A stretch of 64,000 bases of DNA from Streptomyces chartreusis. GTDB taxonomy: Bacteria; Actinomycetota; Actinomycetes; Streptomycetales; Streptomycetaceae. The stretch is taken from NCBI RefSeq assembly GCF_008704715.1, contig NZ_CP023689.1, forward strand, positions 2,728,001 through 2,792,000, given 5' to 3'. The notes beneath the pieces were generated by a model. The model did no database searches. It was given only the letters and a program-made list of their open reading frames with translations, and had not been told where the DNA came from. Shown here one piece after another: positions 29,219 to 39,394 of the stretch. Positions within the stretch are counted from its first letter, which is position 1; every line of letters begins with the position of its first letter. The position numbers and the translations under genes are program-made.

Positions 29219-31204
29219 TCATCGGACCCTGCTCCTCAGGGTCGTGAACAGATAGGCGCAGAGCAGAGCGGCCAGCGACAACGTCATTGCGCCACCCACG
29301 GGTTGACTTACGACCCGCGCGACCGCCGCGAGATACCGCTCTCCTCCGAACGGCCACTGCGACAGGAGCACCTCCCGCAGCCGCAGCGGAAATCCAGCCG
29401 CCGTTCGCACAGATGGTCCCTCCAAGACCTTTTGTACGAGGGGTACGACGACAATGGGCACGGTGACCACCGCGGCGAGCCCGGCCGTGGTCGACCGGAA
29501 AAGGCCGGCGGCGAGCACCCCGGCCCAGGAACAGCCGACGACGAGTCCGATCCAACTCGCGCTCAGCGAAAGCCAGTCCGCGGGAACTTCCGCGAGCTCC
29601 CGTCCGTAGACGAGATAGAGCACCTCGATGTTGCAGCCCACGGTGAGGACGGCCAGCACCAGGGCGGTGGCCGAGGCGACGAGGAGTTTCGCAGCCAGCA
29701 GCCCCAGCCGACGGGGCACGGTGCCGCGATCCGCTGCCAGGGCGGGGTGGCGGAACTCGTCACCGAACGCGATCGCCCCGAGCAGCCCCGCACCGAGCGC
29801 CGCGGGCGGCAGCGGCAGCTCGCGCGGCCACGCTGCCAGCAGGCGCGCATGCGGCGTGTGCCCGATGCGGGCGAGCACCACGGCGGTGAGCGCGGACACC
29901 ACGAGCACGACACCCGCGGTGACGAACCCTGTGCCGACGCCGAGTGCGCGACGGAGTTCGTAACGGAGGGGGCGGAGGGGGCTGGGGGCGGGGCGGACGG
30001 AGATGGGGGGCGGGAGATCGGGCAGATCATGGGCGGGGTGGTCGGAGGCGCGTGAGCCGTCGTCCCGCCCCGAAGGCTCGTCCCCGGTCCCTTGCGAGGT
30101 CTCGTGGGCCTCGACCCCGTCCTGCCCTTCGTCCGGCGCCTGCGACCTCTCGGGGGCAGACGCGAGATCCCCGGCCGGGGTCCGCCTCTCACCCCGCCTC
30201 GGCGCTGAGCCCCTGCGCCGCCGACTGCTGACTCCGGCATCGGCCTTGGTCGGCGCGGCATCCCCGTAGGCCGACCGCGACTCCTCGTCGACTCGCGACT
30301 CGATCCCGTCGGGATCCATGTCAGGCCCCGGCCCCATGTCCCCGATCTCGTCGGCGAGTTGGTGTACGAGGATGCCGTTGCGGAACGCGATCTCGCCGAC
30401 GTCGGCGCAGCTACTGCCGTACACCGAGAGACGGTTGCCGCTCTCACGGACGACCTCGACGGAACGGTGGGCGGTACGCGCCTGCTTGCCGAGCAGGGTG
30501 GCCAGCCGCGAGGCGTGCGGGGTGCGCACGGCGACGCGAGGACGCAGCCTGGTGCGTGCGAACTCGGCGGCGTCCTGGTCGGCGACGAGCCTGCCTCGCT
30601 CCAACGTGACGACACGGTCTGCGGTGCGCGCGGCTTCCTTGGCGTCGGCCGTGGTCAGCAGGACCGTTCCGCCCTGGGCCGCGTGTGCGTGCAGCGCGCC
30701 GTGCAGCCAGCGGCGCTCGCGGGTGGTGAGCCCTTCCGCGGGGTCGTCGAGCACGAGCGTGTGCGGGTCGGCGAGAAGGGTGCAGGCCAGGCCGAGGCGG
30801 CGGTCCATGCCGCGCGAGAGGGTGCCGAGGCGTTCGTCGCGCAGGCTGACGAGGCCGACCACCTCCAGAACCTCGTCGGCACGCCGGGCCGGTACGCCCG
30901 CCGCGGCGCACAGCATGCGCAGATGACCGCGCACCGAGCGCGCCGGATGCCCGGGAACGTCGCCCAGAAGCACACCGACCTCGCGCGACGGATGCGCCAT
31001 GCGATGCAGGGGGCGGCCTCTGAAGAAGGTGACTCCACGGCCCTGTTGGAGTTCGAGCATGAGTCTGAGCGCTGTGGTCTTGCCCGCTCCCGCCCCTCCG
31101 AGCAGCGCGGTGACACAGCCCGCCTGAGCCTCGAAGGACACGTCGTCGAGGGCGGGGGGAAACTCCTTGCGAGGGTTGCTGGTCAGTCCGATCGCCTGGA
31201 TCAC
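29219..31204 (-). CDS. ABC transporter fusing ATPase and permease
   Basis: A 661-aa fusion. Residues about 1-215 form an ABC ATPase: Walker A LLGGAGAGKTTALRL, a degenerate signature LGTLSRGMDRRLGL, Walker B TLVLDDPAEGLT. Residues about 280-400 are a hydrophilic low-complexity linker rich in Arg, Glu, Asp and Pro. The C-terminal 240 residues hold about six transmembrane helices (GVGTGFVTAGVVLVVSALTA and others) of ABC-2 type. Substrate unknown. The start is uncertain: GTG at 31204 or TTG 9 bp upstream, with no clear ribosome site. Located next to whiH in the conserved development region. Confidence 0.87.
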   Translation of the reverse strand: MIQAIGLTSNPRKEFPPALDDVSFEAQAGCVTALLGGAGAGKTTALRLMLELQQGRGVTFFRGRPLHRMAHPSREVGVLLGDVPGHPARSVRGHLRMLCAAAGVPARRADEVLEVVGLVSLRDERLGTLSRGMDRRLGLACTLLADPHTLVLDDPAEGLTTRERRWLHGALHAHAAQGGTVLLTTADAKEAARTADRVVTLERGRLVADQDAAEFARTRLRPRVAVRTPHASRLATLLGKQARTAHRSVEVVRESGNRLSVYGSSCADVGEIAFRNGILVHQLADEIGDMGPGPDMDPDGIESRVDEESRSAYGDAAPTKADAGVSSRRRRGSAPRRGERRTPAGDLASAPERSQAPDEGQDGVEAHETSQGTGDEPSGRDDGSRASDHPAHDLPDLPPPISVRPAPSPLRPLRYELRRALGVGTGFVTAGVVLVVSALTAVVLARIGHTPHARLLAAWPRELPLPPAALGAGLLGAIAFGDEFRHPALAADRGTVPRRLGLLAAKLLVASATALVLAVLTVGCNIEVLYLVYGRELAEVPADWLSLSASWIGLVVGCSWAGVLAAGLFRSTTAGLAAVVTVPIVVVPLVQKVLEGPSVRTAAGFPLRLREVLLSQWPFGGERYLAAVARVVSQPVGGAMTLSLAALLCAYLFTTLRSRVR

Positions 31205-31214
31205 CCGCAGCAAG

Positions 31215-31226
31215 ATAGCGCGCTAT
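31215..31226. promoter_or_regulatory. Perfect 12-bp palindrome at the ABC transporter start
   Basis: ATAGCGCGCTAT lies 10 bp upstream of the GTG of the ABC fusion gene. A perfect palindrome at the start of an apparently leaderless gene is a plausible operator; the binding protein is unknown. Confidence 0.4.
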
Positions 31227-31370
31227 GTCCGTTTTTTCCGGTAGGGCAAGGCCCTCTCGCCCGACGGTATTCCGCCCGGTCAGCCATCTGCACGGCCGCT
31301 CGTTCGCCCGGCTCTCGGTCGGGCTGCGTCGGACCGCCTCCGGACCGGCGTCGCGCCTTCGCCTCGCGCG

Positions 31371-32129
31371 TCAGACTTCGGGGCGCAGCATCGGCGGGTT
31401 GAGCAGGGTCGCACCACCGGCCCGGAAGAGCTGGGCGGGCCTGCCTCCCTGGCGGGTGGTGGTTCCACCGGTGGGCACGAGGAAGCCGGGCGTACCGGTC
31501 ACCTTGCGGTGAAAGTTGCGCGGGTCGAGCGCCACACCCCACACCGCCTCGTAGACCCGACGCAGCTCTCCGACCGTGAACTCGGTCGGGCAGAACGCCG
31601 TGGCCAACGACGAGTACTCGATCTTGGAGCGTGCCCTCTCCACACCGTCGGCCAGGATCTGCGCGTGGTCGAAGGCGAGCGGCGCGACCGGTTCGCCGTC
31701 CCGTCCGTATCCGCCCTGCTGCAACAGTTCGTCGACCGGGGCCCACCGGGCGTTGCTCGCGTCCCCGCCCGCGCGCGGCGCCGGCAGATCCGGGGCCAGC
31801 GCCAGGTGGGCAACGCTCACCACCCGCATCCGCGGATCCCGCTTGGGGTCACCGTAGGTCGCCAGCTGCTCGAGGTGAGCGCCGTTGTCCTGCACGGGGG
31901 CAGCGGGTTCGTGCGCCCGCAGCCCGGTCTCCTCGGCCAACTCGCGCGCGGCGGCCTGCGCCAGGTCCTCGTCCGCCCGCACGAACCCACCCGGCAGTGC
32001 CCAGCGCCCCTGGAACGGCGGTTCGCCCCTGCGCACCGCCAGCGCGCACAGGGCATGGCGGCGCACGGTCAGCACGACCAGGTCCACGGTTACGGCAAAG
32101 GGCGGGAAGGCTGACGGGTCGTAGGGCAT
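31371..32129 (-). CDS. NUDIX hydrolase with C-terminal winged helix (NrtR-like)
   Basis: A 252-aa protein. The Nudix box is intact (GFVRADEDLAQAAARELAEETG, core RELAEETG), so hydrolysis of an ADP-ribose-type substrate is possible. The C-terminal part (FTVGELRRVYEAVWGV and RNFHRKVTG) is the winged helix of NrtR-type regulators, which sense ADP-ribose and repress NAD or sugar genes. It may be a true enzyme, a regulator or both. An imperfect palindrome lies just upstream. The ATG (MPYDPSAF) has no visible ribosome site. Confidence 0.86.
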   Translation of the reverse strand: MPYDPSAFPPFAVTVDLVVLTVRRHALCALAVRRGEPPFQGRWALPGGFVRADEDLAQAAARELAEETGLRAHEPAAPVQDNGAHLEQLATYGDPKRDPRMRVVSVAHLALAPDLPAPRAGGDASNARWAPVDELLQQGGYGRDGEPVAPLAFDHAQILADGVERARSKIEYSSLATAFCPTEFTVGELRRVYEAVWGVALDPRNFHRKVTGTPGFLVPTGGTTTRQGGRPAQLFRAGGATLLNPPMLRPEV

Positions 32130-32139
32130 GCGGCGATCA

Positions 32140-32157
32140 TAGTCGTCTGCCTGACGA
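32140..32157. promoter_or_regulatory. Imperfect palindrome upstream of the NUDIX/NrtR-like gene
   Basis: GTCGTCTGCCTGACGAT (arms GTCGTC / GACGAT around TGCCT, one mismatch) lies about 10-15 bp upstream of the start and could be an autoregulatory site. Weak evidence; coordinates approximate. Confidence 0.3.
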
Positions 32158-32461
32158 TAAACACTCCCTTCGTCGAGCCCATCGACTGTTGATCCAATTC
32201 GGCCCGGCATGCGGCGTACCGGCCTCTGACGTGGCTCGTCCCGTCGTGCACGGCCGCGGCATGCGGTCGGTGGGGTCATGTGTGTGCGGCGAGTGAGGTC
32301 TGAGGTTGCCCGGCGTACGCGGCCGCGGTCGGTGTCGAATGAGGTCGCTTCGCTCGCCATGCGTCGTGCGAGGCCGCGTCGGGTGAGGTGCGAGGTCGTG
32401 ACGGGCGAGGCACGAGGTCGTGACGGGCGAGGCGCGCGGTCGCCTCAGGCGCTGTGCGTGG
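32158..32461. other. Gene-free region between the NUDIX gene and the debranching-like gene
   Basis: About 300 bp with no credible gene. It is G-rich on the plus strand and holds degenerate GAGGTCGTGACG-type repeats, with one exact 22-bp duplication at 32391-32434. Confidence 0.55.
32391..32434. repeat. Tandem 22-bp duplication
   Basis: CGAGGTCGTGACGGGCGAGG followed by CA or CG occurs twice head to tail (32391-32412 and 32413-32434). Only the last base differs. Less perfect relatives lie to the left. Confidence 0.8.
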
Positions 32462-34765
32462 TCATGCTCGCAACTGCAACCCGTCGGCCGCCTCCTCGAC
32501 CATGGCGAGACCGAGTCGGCTGACCCGTACCGAGAAGGGGGCTCCGGCGACCCGAAGGCCGGTCAGAACGATCTCGCCCAGCGGCGCACCTCGCACGGGC
32601 CGCAGTGTGACCGTCCCGGCCGGGGCGTCCGGGCGTATGCCGGCGAGCGTGGTGAGGAGCAGCACCCCGGCTGCCGCGGACGTGGCCGCCGGGCGGCAGG
32701 CCGCCGGATGCGGGAGGGGAGCGCTTCCTTCGGTGCGTGCCTCCCCCGCGTACATGTCCGGGAGCCGGTGGCCGAAGGCCTCTGCGGCCGCCAGCACGCC
32801 ATGCAGCAGTGCGCTGGCCTCCTTCTCGTAGTCGGCTGCGGCGAGACCGGCCACGGCGACGGCCGTCTCATGCACCCTCACGGCACCGCTGCGATGACCG
32901 AACGGGTTGTACCCCGCCTCCTTCGCGCTCAGCCCACGCAATCCCCAGCCCGAGTCCATGGCCGGGGCTCCGAGTAGCCGGGCGAGCTGCTCGGTCTGCA
33001 CCTTGTCGAGCAGTCCGGGTGCCAGTTCTCCCCCGCCCAGCAGGCCGGTGTCGAGGAGGTGAGCGGCGGCCGCACCCAGATGCGGCACCGGGCGTCCGTC
33101 CGGGGTCCGGGCGGCAGCGGGCCTGCCGCCGCCCAGGTCGTCGATCCAGAAGTCGGTCCGGAACGCTGCCCGGAGCTCCCCGGCCCAGTGGCGCAGCTCG
33201 TCACCGCCAGATCTGCCGCAGGTGTCCAGCAGGTCTGCGCCGAGCAGTGCCGCACGGTGGGCGTGAGCCTGGGTCTCGCAGCGGACGGGGCCGCCGGGGT
33301 GCGGGTCCGGCAGGTACGCGCCGTCGCCGACGGTGGTCCGCAGCCAGCTCAGGCAGCGCTCGGCCGCCGGCAGGAGTTCCTCGACCTCTGGCTCTGGCAG
33401 CCCCCAGCGTCGGGCCTCCGCGAGCAGCGCGGGGAAGAGCAGTGTGGCCTCGGTGCCCGTGCAACCCGGCGGCAGATGCGTGCCGGCGTCACGTCTCGGT
33501 CCGGGGATCATGCCGGACTGTGGCCCCTTGTCCCGGAGTTGAGTGCGAGCGAGGGTGCGCAGCGTGCCCACGGCGAGACGGGTGCCCAGGGGCAGGGTCA
33601 TCCGGGCGGCGGCGAGGGCATCGGCCGGCGCCATGCCGCAGCGCCAGGGTGCGCCGGCGGCAAGGTGGGTGTCGGAGGGGTAGGTAGGGTCGCGTAGGAG
33701 GAGGCCTTGGAGGTCGTCGATGCTCGTTCGTAGCAGCGCCTCGACCCTGGGATCGTCGCCGGCGGCGCGGGCCGGAGGCAGCGGGCTGGTCGCCGCCCGG
33801 CCTACCGCACGCATGGGTCCGGCTCCGTCCGACCGCACCCTCATCTCGATGTACGCGACACCTCCCGGCGGCAGCTCGAACTCCCAGCGCAACAGTCCTG
33901 CCGAGGCCAGCGCATCGGTCGGTGGCGGATCGGCCGTGACCGTCGAGCTTCCCCTGTCGGACGACCATCGCAGGCCGGAGTCGTGGACGGTGGCGGGGAG
34001 TTCGGGTCCTGCGTTGCCGCATGCGATGGAACCGAGGTCGGCCAGGTCGGTGGCCAGCGCGACTTCGACCGGCAGCCGAAGCGGGCGAACTGCCGCACTG
34101 CGCAAGGTGATTCGCTCCATGCCGTTCGCGTGACGGGTTCGCTCTACGACGACGTCCGGGTCGGGGCCGGCGTGCGGGGACGTACGCAGGGTGCCCACGA
34201 AGCGGACGCAGTCGGCTGTGGTCATCCAGGCCTGCACCGCGAGCGGTTCACGTCCGGCCACACGGAGCTGGCAGCGGGAGAGCACGCGTCGGCCCGCGCG
34301 GTAGAAGCCGTCGAGGCCTTGGCCGGTCAACTGGCCCTGATCCGTGGAGATCGCGAGGCCTGGGAGGGCCACGCAGATCAGGGCGTTGTGCGTGGGAGGT
34401 AAGGCGGCCGAGGTACGTGCGGGGCCGGTGTGGGGTGACGGTGTCGGGGTCGGGTTCGTTGGCCCTGTCGGACTGTGTGGCCTGGTCGGCTGTTGCGGGA
34501 GCCTGGTGTGTTGTCGCTGGTCCGTCTGCGGTGGAGGGGCCCAGCTCTTGGCGGTCGCGGACGGCCACTCGGTGGAGGTCGGCCAGGGTGATCCAAGGCC
34601 GGCCGGCTGGACGGTCCGAGGAGTGTCGCTCGGAACCCTGAGCGTGTGCTGCAGCCCAGCGCTCCCGCCGCGAGGCGGACCGGTGTCCTGCCGTTGGGAA
34701 GGCACCGGCCCGCCGGCTGTCGAACGGTCATCGGCGGCCGGCGAAGTCGGAATCGGCTGTGGCAT
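32462..34765 (-). CDS. Glycogen-debranching-type protein (GDE N-terminal domain, amylo-alpha-1,6-glucosidase-like)
   Basis: A 767-aa protein. Residues 1-120 are Pro/Thr/Ser-rich and disordered. The middle (LPGLAISTDQGQLTGQGLDGFYRAGRRVLSR) matches the N-terminal beta domain of bacterial debranching-enzyme-like proteins. The C-terminal 400 residues form an alpha/alpha-toroid GH63/GH133-like domain (HLAAGAPWRCGMAPADALAAARMTL; MDSGWGLRGLSAKEAGYNPFGHRSGAVRVHE). Likely acts on an alpha-glucan or trehalose-like polymer; the exact reaction is unproven. The start has GAGGAAG. It follows the DUF4192 gene on the same strand by 221 bp. Confidence 0.83.
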   Translation of the reverse strand: MPQPIPTSPAADDRSTAGGPVPSQRQDTGPPRGGSAGLQHTLRVPSDTPRTVQPAGLGSPWPTSTEWPSATAKSWAPPPQTDQRQHTRLPQQPTRPHSPTGPTNPTPTPSPHTGPARTSAALPPTHNALICVALPGLAISTDQGQLTGQGLDGFYRAGRRVLSRCQLRVAGREPLAVQAWMTTADCVRFVGTLRTSPHAGPDPDVVVERTRHANGMERITLRSAAVRPLRLPVEVALATDLADLGSIACGNAGPELPATVHDSGLRWSSDRGSSTVTADPPPTDALASAGLLRWEFELPPGGVAYIEMRVRSDGAGPMRAVGRAATSPLPPARAAGDDPRVEALLRTSIDDLQGLLLRDPTYPSDTHLAAGAPWRCGMAPADALAAARMTLPLGTRLAVGTLRTLARTQLRDKGPQSGMIPGPRRDAGTHLPPGCTGTEATLLFPALLAEARRWGLPEPEVEELLPAAERCLSWLRTTVGDGAYLPDPHPGGPVRCETQAHAHRAALLGADLLDTCGRSGGDELRHWAGELRAAFRTDFWIDDLGGGRPAAARTPDGRPVPHLGAAAAHLLDTGLLGGGELAPGLLDKVQTEQLARLLGAPAMDSGWGLRGLSAKEAGYNPFGHRSGAVRVHETAVAVAGLAAADYEKEASALLHGVLAAAEAFGHRLPDMYAGEARTEGSAPLPHPAACRPAATSAAAGVLLLTTLAGIRPDAPAGTVTLRPVRGAPLGEIVLTGLRVAGAPFSVRVSRLGLAMVEEAADGLQLRA

Positions 34766-34986
34766 GGTGCGGCTTCCTCTGCGCTCATCGCACCGCGGGC
34801 GAATGCGGCGCCGACCGGGGGATCCGGAGTGACAGGGGCGGTTCGGCGGCACGGCCGGTCCAGGCGTTCCGCCACTCAGGTGAACGGGGAGGGATCCCTC
34901 CAGGTCACGCCCAGCACGGGGTAACCCCGGCGCGTCGGAATCTCGTTCAGCTCGACAGTGCTCCTCAGTGCTCGGTCCACGCCGGT

Positions 34987-36771
34987 TCACGCCTCCCCCT
35001 CGACACCGGTGTTCTTGGGACTCGTGCCGTCAGGGCCGACCTCGCTCTGGCGTACGACTGGCTGCTTCGGGATGCGCGGAGCTGAGCCCTTCACCTCGCT
35101 CGGCGCAGAGTGCCGAGCCGTGCGTGGGGCAGTGGTCTTCCCTGCCCGCGTTGCAGAGTCACTCCCTGAACGCGGACTGGCGCCCTTCGCCGTACGCGAC
35201 CCCGCGTCCTTCGATACTTCCGACGCGTTGCCGCGAGGCCGCGCAGCGCTCGGATGCGACCCTGCCGCCGTACGCGCACGCGAAGCACTCGCCGCTCGCT
35301 TTCGCACGACCGACCTCGCGACGCGGGAGAGACCTCCGGCCGAACGCATGGAATGCCGGGACCTGCGACGATCCCCCACATCGGACGTCGACGCGTGCTT
35401 CACCGCCTCGCCCCACTTCGAGCCATCAGCCGGCTCCTCGCCATCCCCGAGCACATCCTGCTGCCCCGCCTCGGCCGCCCCGTCACGCCCCGCGCGCTCA
35501 GTGCGTAGGCAGCGGCGAATCGACTCGGGGTCCAGCCCTTCGTTGCAGGCCTGGTGCAGCAGACGAGCGAAGAGATAGTCGGAGTCAGCGCCCAGTGCCA
35601 TGGCAAAGGCCTCGCGGGCCTCCACCTCATCGCCGGTGGACCAGGCGACCCAACCGGCAAGAGTGAGGGGCGCCGCACCATGCTCCCGGTACGGCCCGAC
35701 GCAGCGTCGGGCCAGTGCGCGCCAGAGCCGCAGGGCCGGTGGGGCCTCGTCGCCCTCCATCCACTCGGCCACGCGGTCGCGCGTCGCACGGTCCTGCAGA
35801 CCCAGAATGAGCCTCGCGGCCTCTTCGTGATCGAGCAGTTCGTCGTCACGGAGATCCGCGGTGAGCGTTCCCGGCACGGCCGGGGCCGCCGCGAACCGGT
35901 TCCGAAGCAGCTCGGCGAGTTCCAGCGTCTCCTCCGCCACGCCTGCGCGTTGCTCGCCGTCAAGGATCCTGGGGACCAGTGCCATCGCGCCCCGGTCCAG
36001 GGCGATCTCCTGCTCCAGGGCTGCCGTGGTCTCCCAGGGCAGCAGCCTCGCCCGCAGCTCGCTCAGTGTGCCGCGGACCTGCACTCCGGCGTATGCGGCC
36101 GCAGCCGCCAGCACCGACGTACCGGGCAGGCCCATCGGTCGGCCCTCGGCCGGACAGCACTCGGTCCGGTCGCAGCAGTAGGACCAGTAGCGGCCGTCCG
36201 AGATGCACAGGGCCTCGACCACCGGCACGTCCAGGCCGCCGCACGCGAGGCGCATCTTCTGGGACAGCGGCCGCAGACGTTCCATGACCTGCCGGCCCGT
36301 CTCGCCCTGGGCCGGTTCCTGGCAGAGGAAGGCAACGATCTGTTCCGGTCGGGCGCCCCTGCGCTCGCTGCCCGTCACCAGGCCGTGGGCCAGCTGTGTG
36401 GCCGCGGCGTCCCAGTCGTCCGCGCTCGCGGGGATGCCGAGCCGTGCGCGGCCACCGAACCGACCTCGGCCGTCCCTGTCGTGCAGAGCGGCGAGCACCA
36501 TGCTGTCCTCGGGGCGGTAGCCGAGGAGGTACGGCAGGGCGTCGGCCAGCTCCGCCGGGGTGCGCAAGGTGACCTGGTGCTCGGGCAGCCGGCCTTTGTA
36601 CTCAGTGCAGTCGAGCGGGTTCTCGCGTCGCGCAGTTCCTGGACTCTCGCCGTGCCCGCCGCGCATGTCACGCGCCTCGTTCGGGTCAGTTGCCCGAGGG
36701 GCGAGAGGCTGCTCCTGGCCGGTGGTGCCGTCGTTTTCGTGGGATCCGGTGGCTTCGCTGTGGTTCGTCAT
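34987..36771 (-). CDS. DUF4192 domain protein
   Basis: A 594-aa protein. The DUF4192 domain begins near residue 65 (VTLRTPAELADALPYLLGYRPEDSMVLAAL) and runs to about 420, ending in TPR-like sequence (GWVAWSTGDEVEAREAFAMALGADSDY). The last 170 residues are Ser/Arg/Lys-rich and disordered. Function of the family is unknown; it is widespread in actinobacteria. There is a Cys cluster at YCCDRTECC. It is divergent from recQ across 134 bp. Confidence 0.87.
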   Translation of the reverse strand: MTNHSEATGSHENDGTTGQEQPLAPRATDPNEARDMRGGHGESPGTARRENPLDCTEYKGRLPEHQVTLRTPAELADALPYLLGYRPEDSMVLAALHDRDGRGRFGGRARLGIPASADDWDAAATQLAHGLVTGSERRGARPEQIVAFLCQEPAQGETGRQVMERLRPLSQKMRLACGGLDVPVVEALCISDGRYWSYCCDRTECCPAEGRPMGLPGTSVLAAAAAYAGVQVRGTLSELRARLLPWETTAALEQEIALDRGAMALVPRILDGEQRAGVAEETLELAELLRNRFAAAPAVPGTLTADLRDDELLDHEEAARLILGLQDRATRDRVAEWMEGDEAPPALRLWRALARRCVGPYREHGAAPLTLAGWVAWSTGDEVEAREAFAMALGADSDYLFARLLHQACNEGLDPESIRRCLRTERAGRDGAAEAGQQDVLGDGEEPADGSKWGEAVKHASTSDVGDRRRSRHSMRSAGGLSRVARSVVRKRAASASRARTAAGSHPSAARPRGNASEVSKDAGSRTAKGASPRSGSDSATRAGKTTAPRTARHSAPSEVKGSAPRIPKQPVVRQSEVGPDGTSPKNTGVEGEA

Positions 36772-36905
36772 GCGGAGACCATCTCGCGGATCTTGAGACT
36801 CCGCTTTGCCCTGTGGATAACTCCGACCAGGGACACGACAACACTGGATCTCCGACCTCGGATGCCTGACCCGTCCGACCCCGGATGTCAGTCCCGTCCT
36901 GTTGT

Positions 36906-39080
36906 ATGGAACCCATGGAACACACGAGCAACGCGGATCTGCGGACGGCCGCCGACGCGGTCCTCGCCCGCCTCGTCGGGGATGACACCGGCACGGCCCG
37001 GCTGCGCGAGGACCAGTGGCGAGCGATCGAGGCACTGGTCGCCGACAGACGCCGCGCGCTCGTGGTCCAGCGGACGGGGTGGGGCAAGTCCGCGGTCTAT
37101 TTCGTGGCCACGTCCCTGTTGCGGTCCCAGGGCAGCGGGCCCACCGTGATCGTTTCCCCGCTGCTCGCCCTCATGCGCAACCAGGTCGACGCGGCCGCCC
37201 GGGCCGGCATCCACGCACGCACCATCAACTCCTCCAACACCGAGGAGTGGGACACGATCCAGAGCGAGATCGCCGCTGGTGAAGTCGACGTGCTGCTCGT
37301 CTCGCCGGAACGCCTCAACAACCCCGACTTCCGCGACCAGGTACTGCCCAAGCTGGCCTCGGCGACCGGCCTGCTCGTGGTGGACGAGGCGCACTGCATC
37401 TCGGACTGGGGCCATGACTTCCGTCCGGACTACCGACGGCTGCGCACCATGCTCGCCGACCTCCCGCCCGGAGTGCCCGTGCTGGCGACGACCGCCACCG
37501 CCAACGCGCGCGTGACCGCCGACGTCGCCGAACAGCTCGGCACCGGGGGCACGTCGGACGCCCTGGTGCTGCGCGGCCCGCTGGACCGCGACAGTCTGAG
37601 CCTGAGTGTCCTGCGTCTACCGGACGCCGCGCACCGGATGGCCTGGCTCGCCGATCACCTCGACGACCTGCCTGGCTCGGGCATCATCTACACGCTCACG
37701 GTGGCCGCCGCCGAGGAGGTCACGGCCTTCCTGCGGCATCGCGGGCACACGGTTGCCTCCTATACCGGCAAGACGGAGAACGCCGACCGCCAGCAGGCCG
37801 AGGACGACCTGCTCGCCAACAGGGTCAAGGCCCTGGTCGCCACCTCCGCGCTCGGCATGGGCTTCGACAAGCCTGACCTGGGCTTCGTGGTGCACCTCGG
37901 TTCGCCCTCCTCCCCCATCGCCTACTACCAGCAGGTCGGTCGTGCCGGCCGCGGCGTCGAGCACGCCGAGGTGCTCCTGCTTCCCGGACAGGAGGACGAG
38001 GCGATCTGGCAGTACTTCGCCTCGCTCGCCTTCCCGTCGGAGGACCTGGTGCATCGCACGCTCGATGTCCTCGCCCGGTCGGACAGGCCGCTGTCGCTGC
38101 CCGCCCTGGAGCCCCTCGTCGAGCTGCGACGCTCCCGTCTGGAGACCATGCTCAAGGTCCTGGACGTGGACGGCGCGGTCCACCGGGTCAAGGGCGGCTG
38201 GATCGCCACCGGGCAGCCTTGGGTGTACGAGGCCGAGCGCTACGACTGGGTCGCCCGGCAACGCACGGCCGAGCAGCAGGCGATGCGCGAGTACGCCTCG
38301 ACGACGGGCTGCCGCATGGAGTTCCTCCAGCGTCAGCTCGACGACGAGGGAGCCAAGCCCTGCGGCCGCTGCGACAACTGCGCGGGCGCGCGCTTCACCG
38401 CCGATATGTCGTCCGTCGCGCTGGACGCCGCGCGCGTCGACCTGGGCCGAGCGGGCGTCGAGGTGGAGCCGCGCCGCATGTGGCCGACCGGCCTCCCGGC
38501 GATCGGCGTCGACCTCAAGGGACGTATCCCTGCCGGTGAACAGGCTGCTCCGGGGAGGGCTTTGGGGCGGCTGTCGGACATCGGGTGGGGCAACCGTCTA
38601 CGACCGATGTTCGCGCCCCACGCCCCTGACGGGCCCGTGCCCGACGACGTGGCGAAGGCAGTCGTGGGCGTCCTGGTCGACTGGGCCAAGGGGCCCGACG
38701 GCTGGGCTTCCGGGGCTCAGGACGCAGTACCGCGCCCGGTCGGCGTGGTCACCATCGCCTCGCGCACTCGGCCGCAGCTGATCAACTCCCTTGGCGCGCG
38801 TATCGCGGAGGTCGGCCGACTCCCGCTGCTCGGCTCCCTGGAGTACTCCGGTGAGGGCTCTTCGGTCTCCCGGAGCAACAGCGCACAGCGGCTGAAGGCG
38901 CTGGACGGCGCGTTGAACGTGCCTGGTGATCTGGCTTCGGCACTCTCCGAAAACCCGGGCCCCGTGCTGCTGGTGGACGACTTCACGGAGACGGGCTGGA
39001 CTCTCGCTGTCGCCGCCCGCATGCTCCGGCGCGCGGGGGCACAGGGGGTCATGCCATTGGTTCTGGCCGTTCAGGGGTGA
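36906..39080 (+). CDS. recQ: RecQ-type ATP-dependent DNA helicase fused to a phosphoribosyltransferase-like domain
   Basis: A 724-aa protein. SF2 helicase motifs: Walker [11 protein letters not shown] near residue 60, [33 protein letters not shown]. The zinc-binding Cys set follows ([24 protein letters not shown]). The C-terminal 180 residues lack an HRDC domain and instead contain [18 protein letters not shown], the PRPP-binding motif of type I phosphoribosyltransferases. It unwinds DNA at stalled forks or recombination intermediates; the role of the PRTase part is unknown. The start could be 36906 or 36915; no strong ribosome site is seen. Confidence 0.92.
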   Translation: MEPMEHTSNADLRTAADAVLARLVGDDTGTARLREDQWRAIEALVADRRRALVVQRTGWGKSAVYFVATSLLRSQGSGPTVIVSPLLALMRNQVDAAARAGIHARTINSSNTEEWDTIQSEIAAGEVDVLLVSPERLNNPDFRDQVLPKLASATGLLVVDEAHCISDWGHDFRPDYRRLRTMLADLPPGVPVLATTATANARVTADVAEQLGTGGTSDALVLRGPLDRDSLSLSVLRLPDAAHRMAWLADHLDDLPGSGIIYTLTVAAAEEVTAFLRHRGHTVASYTGKTENADRQQAEDDLLANRVKALVATSALGMGFDKPDLGFVVHLGSPSSPIAYYQQVGRAGRGVEHAEVLLLPGQEDEAIWQYFASLAFPSEDLVHRTLDVLARSDRPLSLPALEPLVELRRSRLETMLKVLDVDGAVHRVKGGWIATGQPWVYEAERYDWVARQRTAEQQAMREYASTTGCRMEFLQRQLDDEGAKPCGRCDNCAGARFTADMSSVALDAARVDLGRAGVEVEPRRMWPTGLPAIGVDLKGRIPAGEQAAPGRALGRLSDIGWGNRLRPMFAPHAPDGPVPDDVAKAVVGVLVDWAKGPDGWASGAQDAVPRPVGVVTIASRTRPQLINSLGARIAEVGRLPLLGSLEYSGEGSSVSRSNSAQRLKALDGALNVPGDLASALSENPGPVLLVDDFTETGWTLAVAARMLRRAGAQGVMPLVLAVQG

Positions 39081-39394
39081 TCGCGGCCGACTCGAACCAT
39101 GGCCGCCAAGTCCGCGGCATCCAGGGCGTACACCCTCGCCGGATGGGTACGACCTAGTTGCGTACGGTCGCCCCATGCGTCTCACAGTCATGCACTGGGT
39201 AGGGATATAACCCGCGCACCGTCAGATATCGGTCGGTGGCCCCAATTGCTCGTTGCCGCATTCCGGTTCGGCAGGAAGAATTGGAGTCCGCTCCCCGTGC
39301 GGCTCGTCCGTGATTCGGATGGGCTCTGCTGCGGCGTGCGCTCCCCCGAATCCGATCTCGCCCGCAGTGTGGGCGCGTAGCCGAAGGGAGGACC
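39081..39394. other. Intergenic region after recQ
   Basis: These 314 bp hold no convincing gene. A locally AT-rich patch (GGGATATAACCC near 39203; CAGATATCGG near 39223) probably marks the promoter of the following gene. Confidence 0.5.

Noticed and set aside
32391-32434. Tandem repeat considered as the start of a CRISPR-like array
   Set aside because: Only two head-to-tail units with no spacers.
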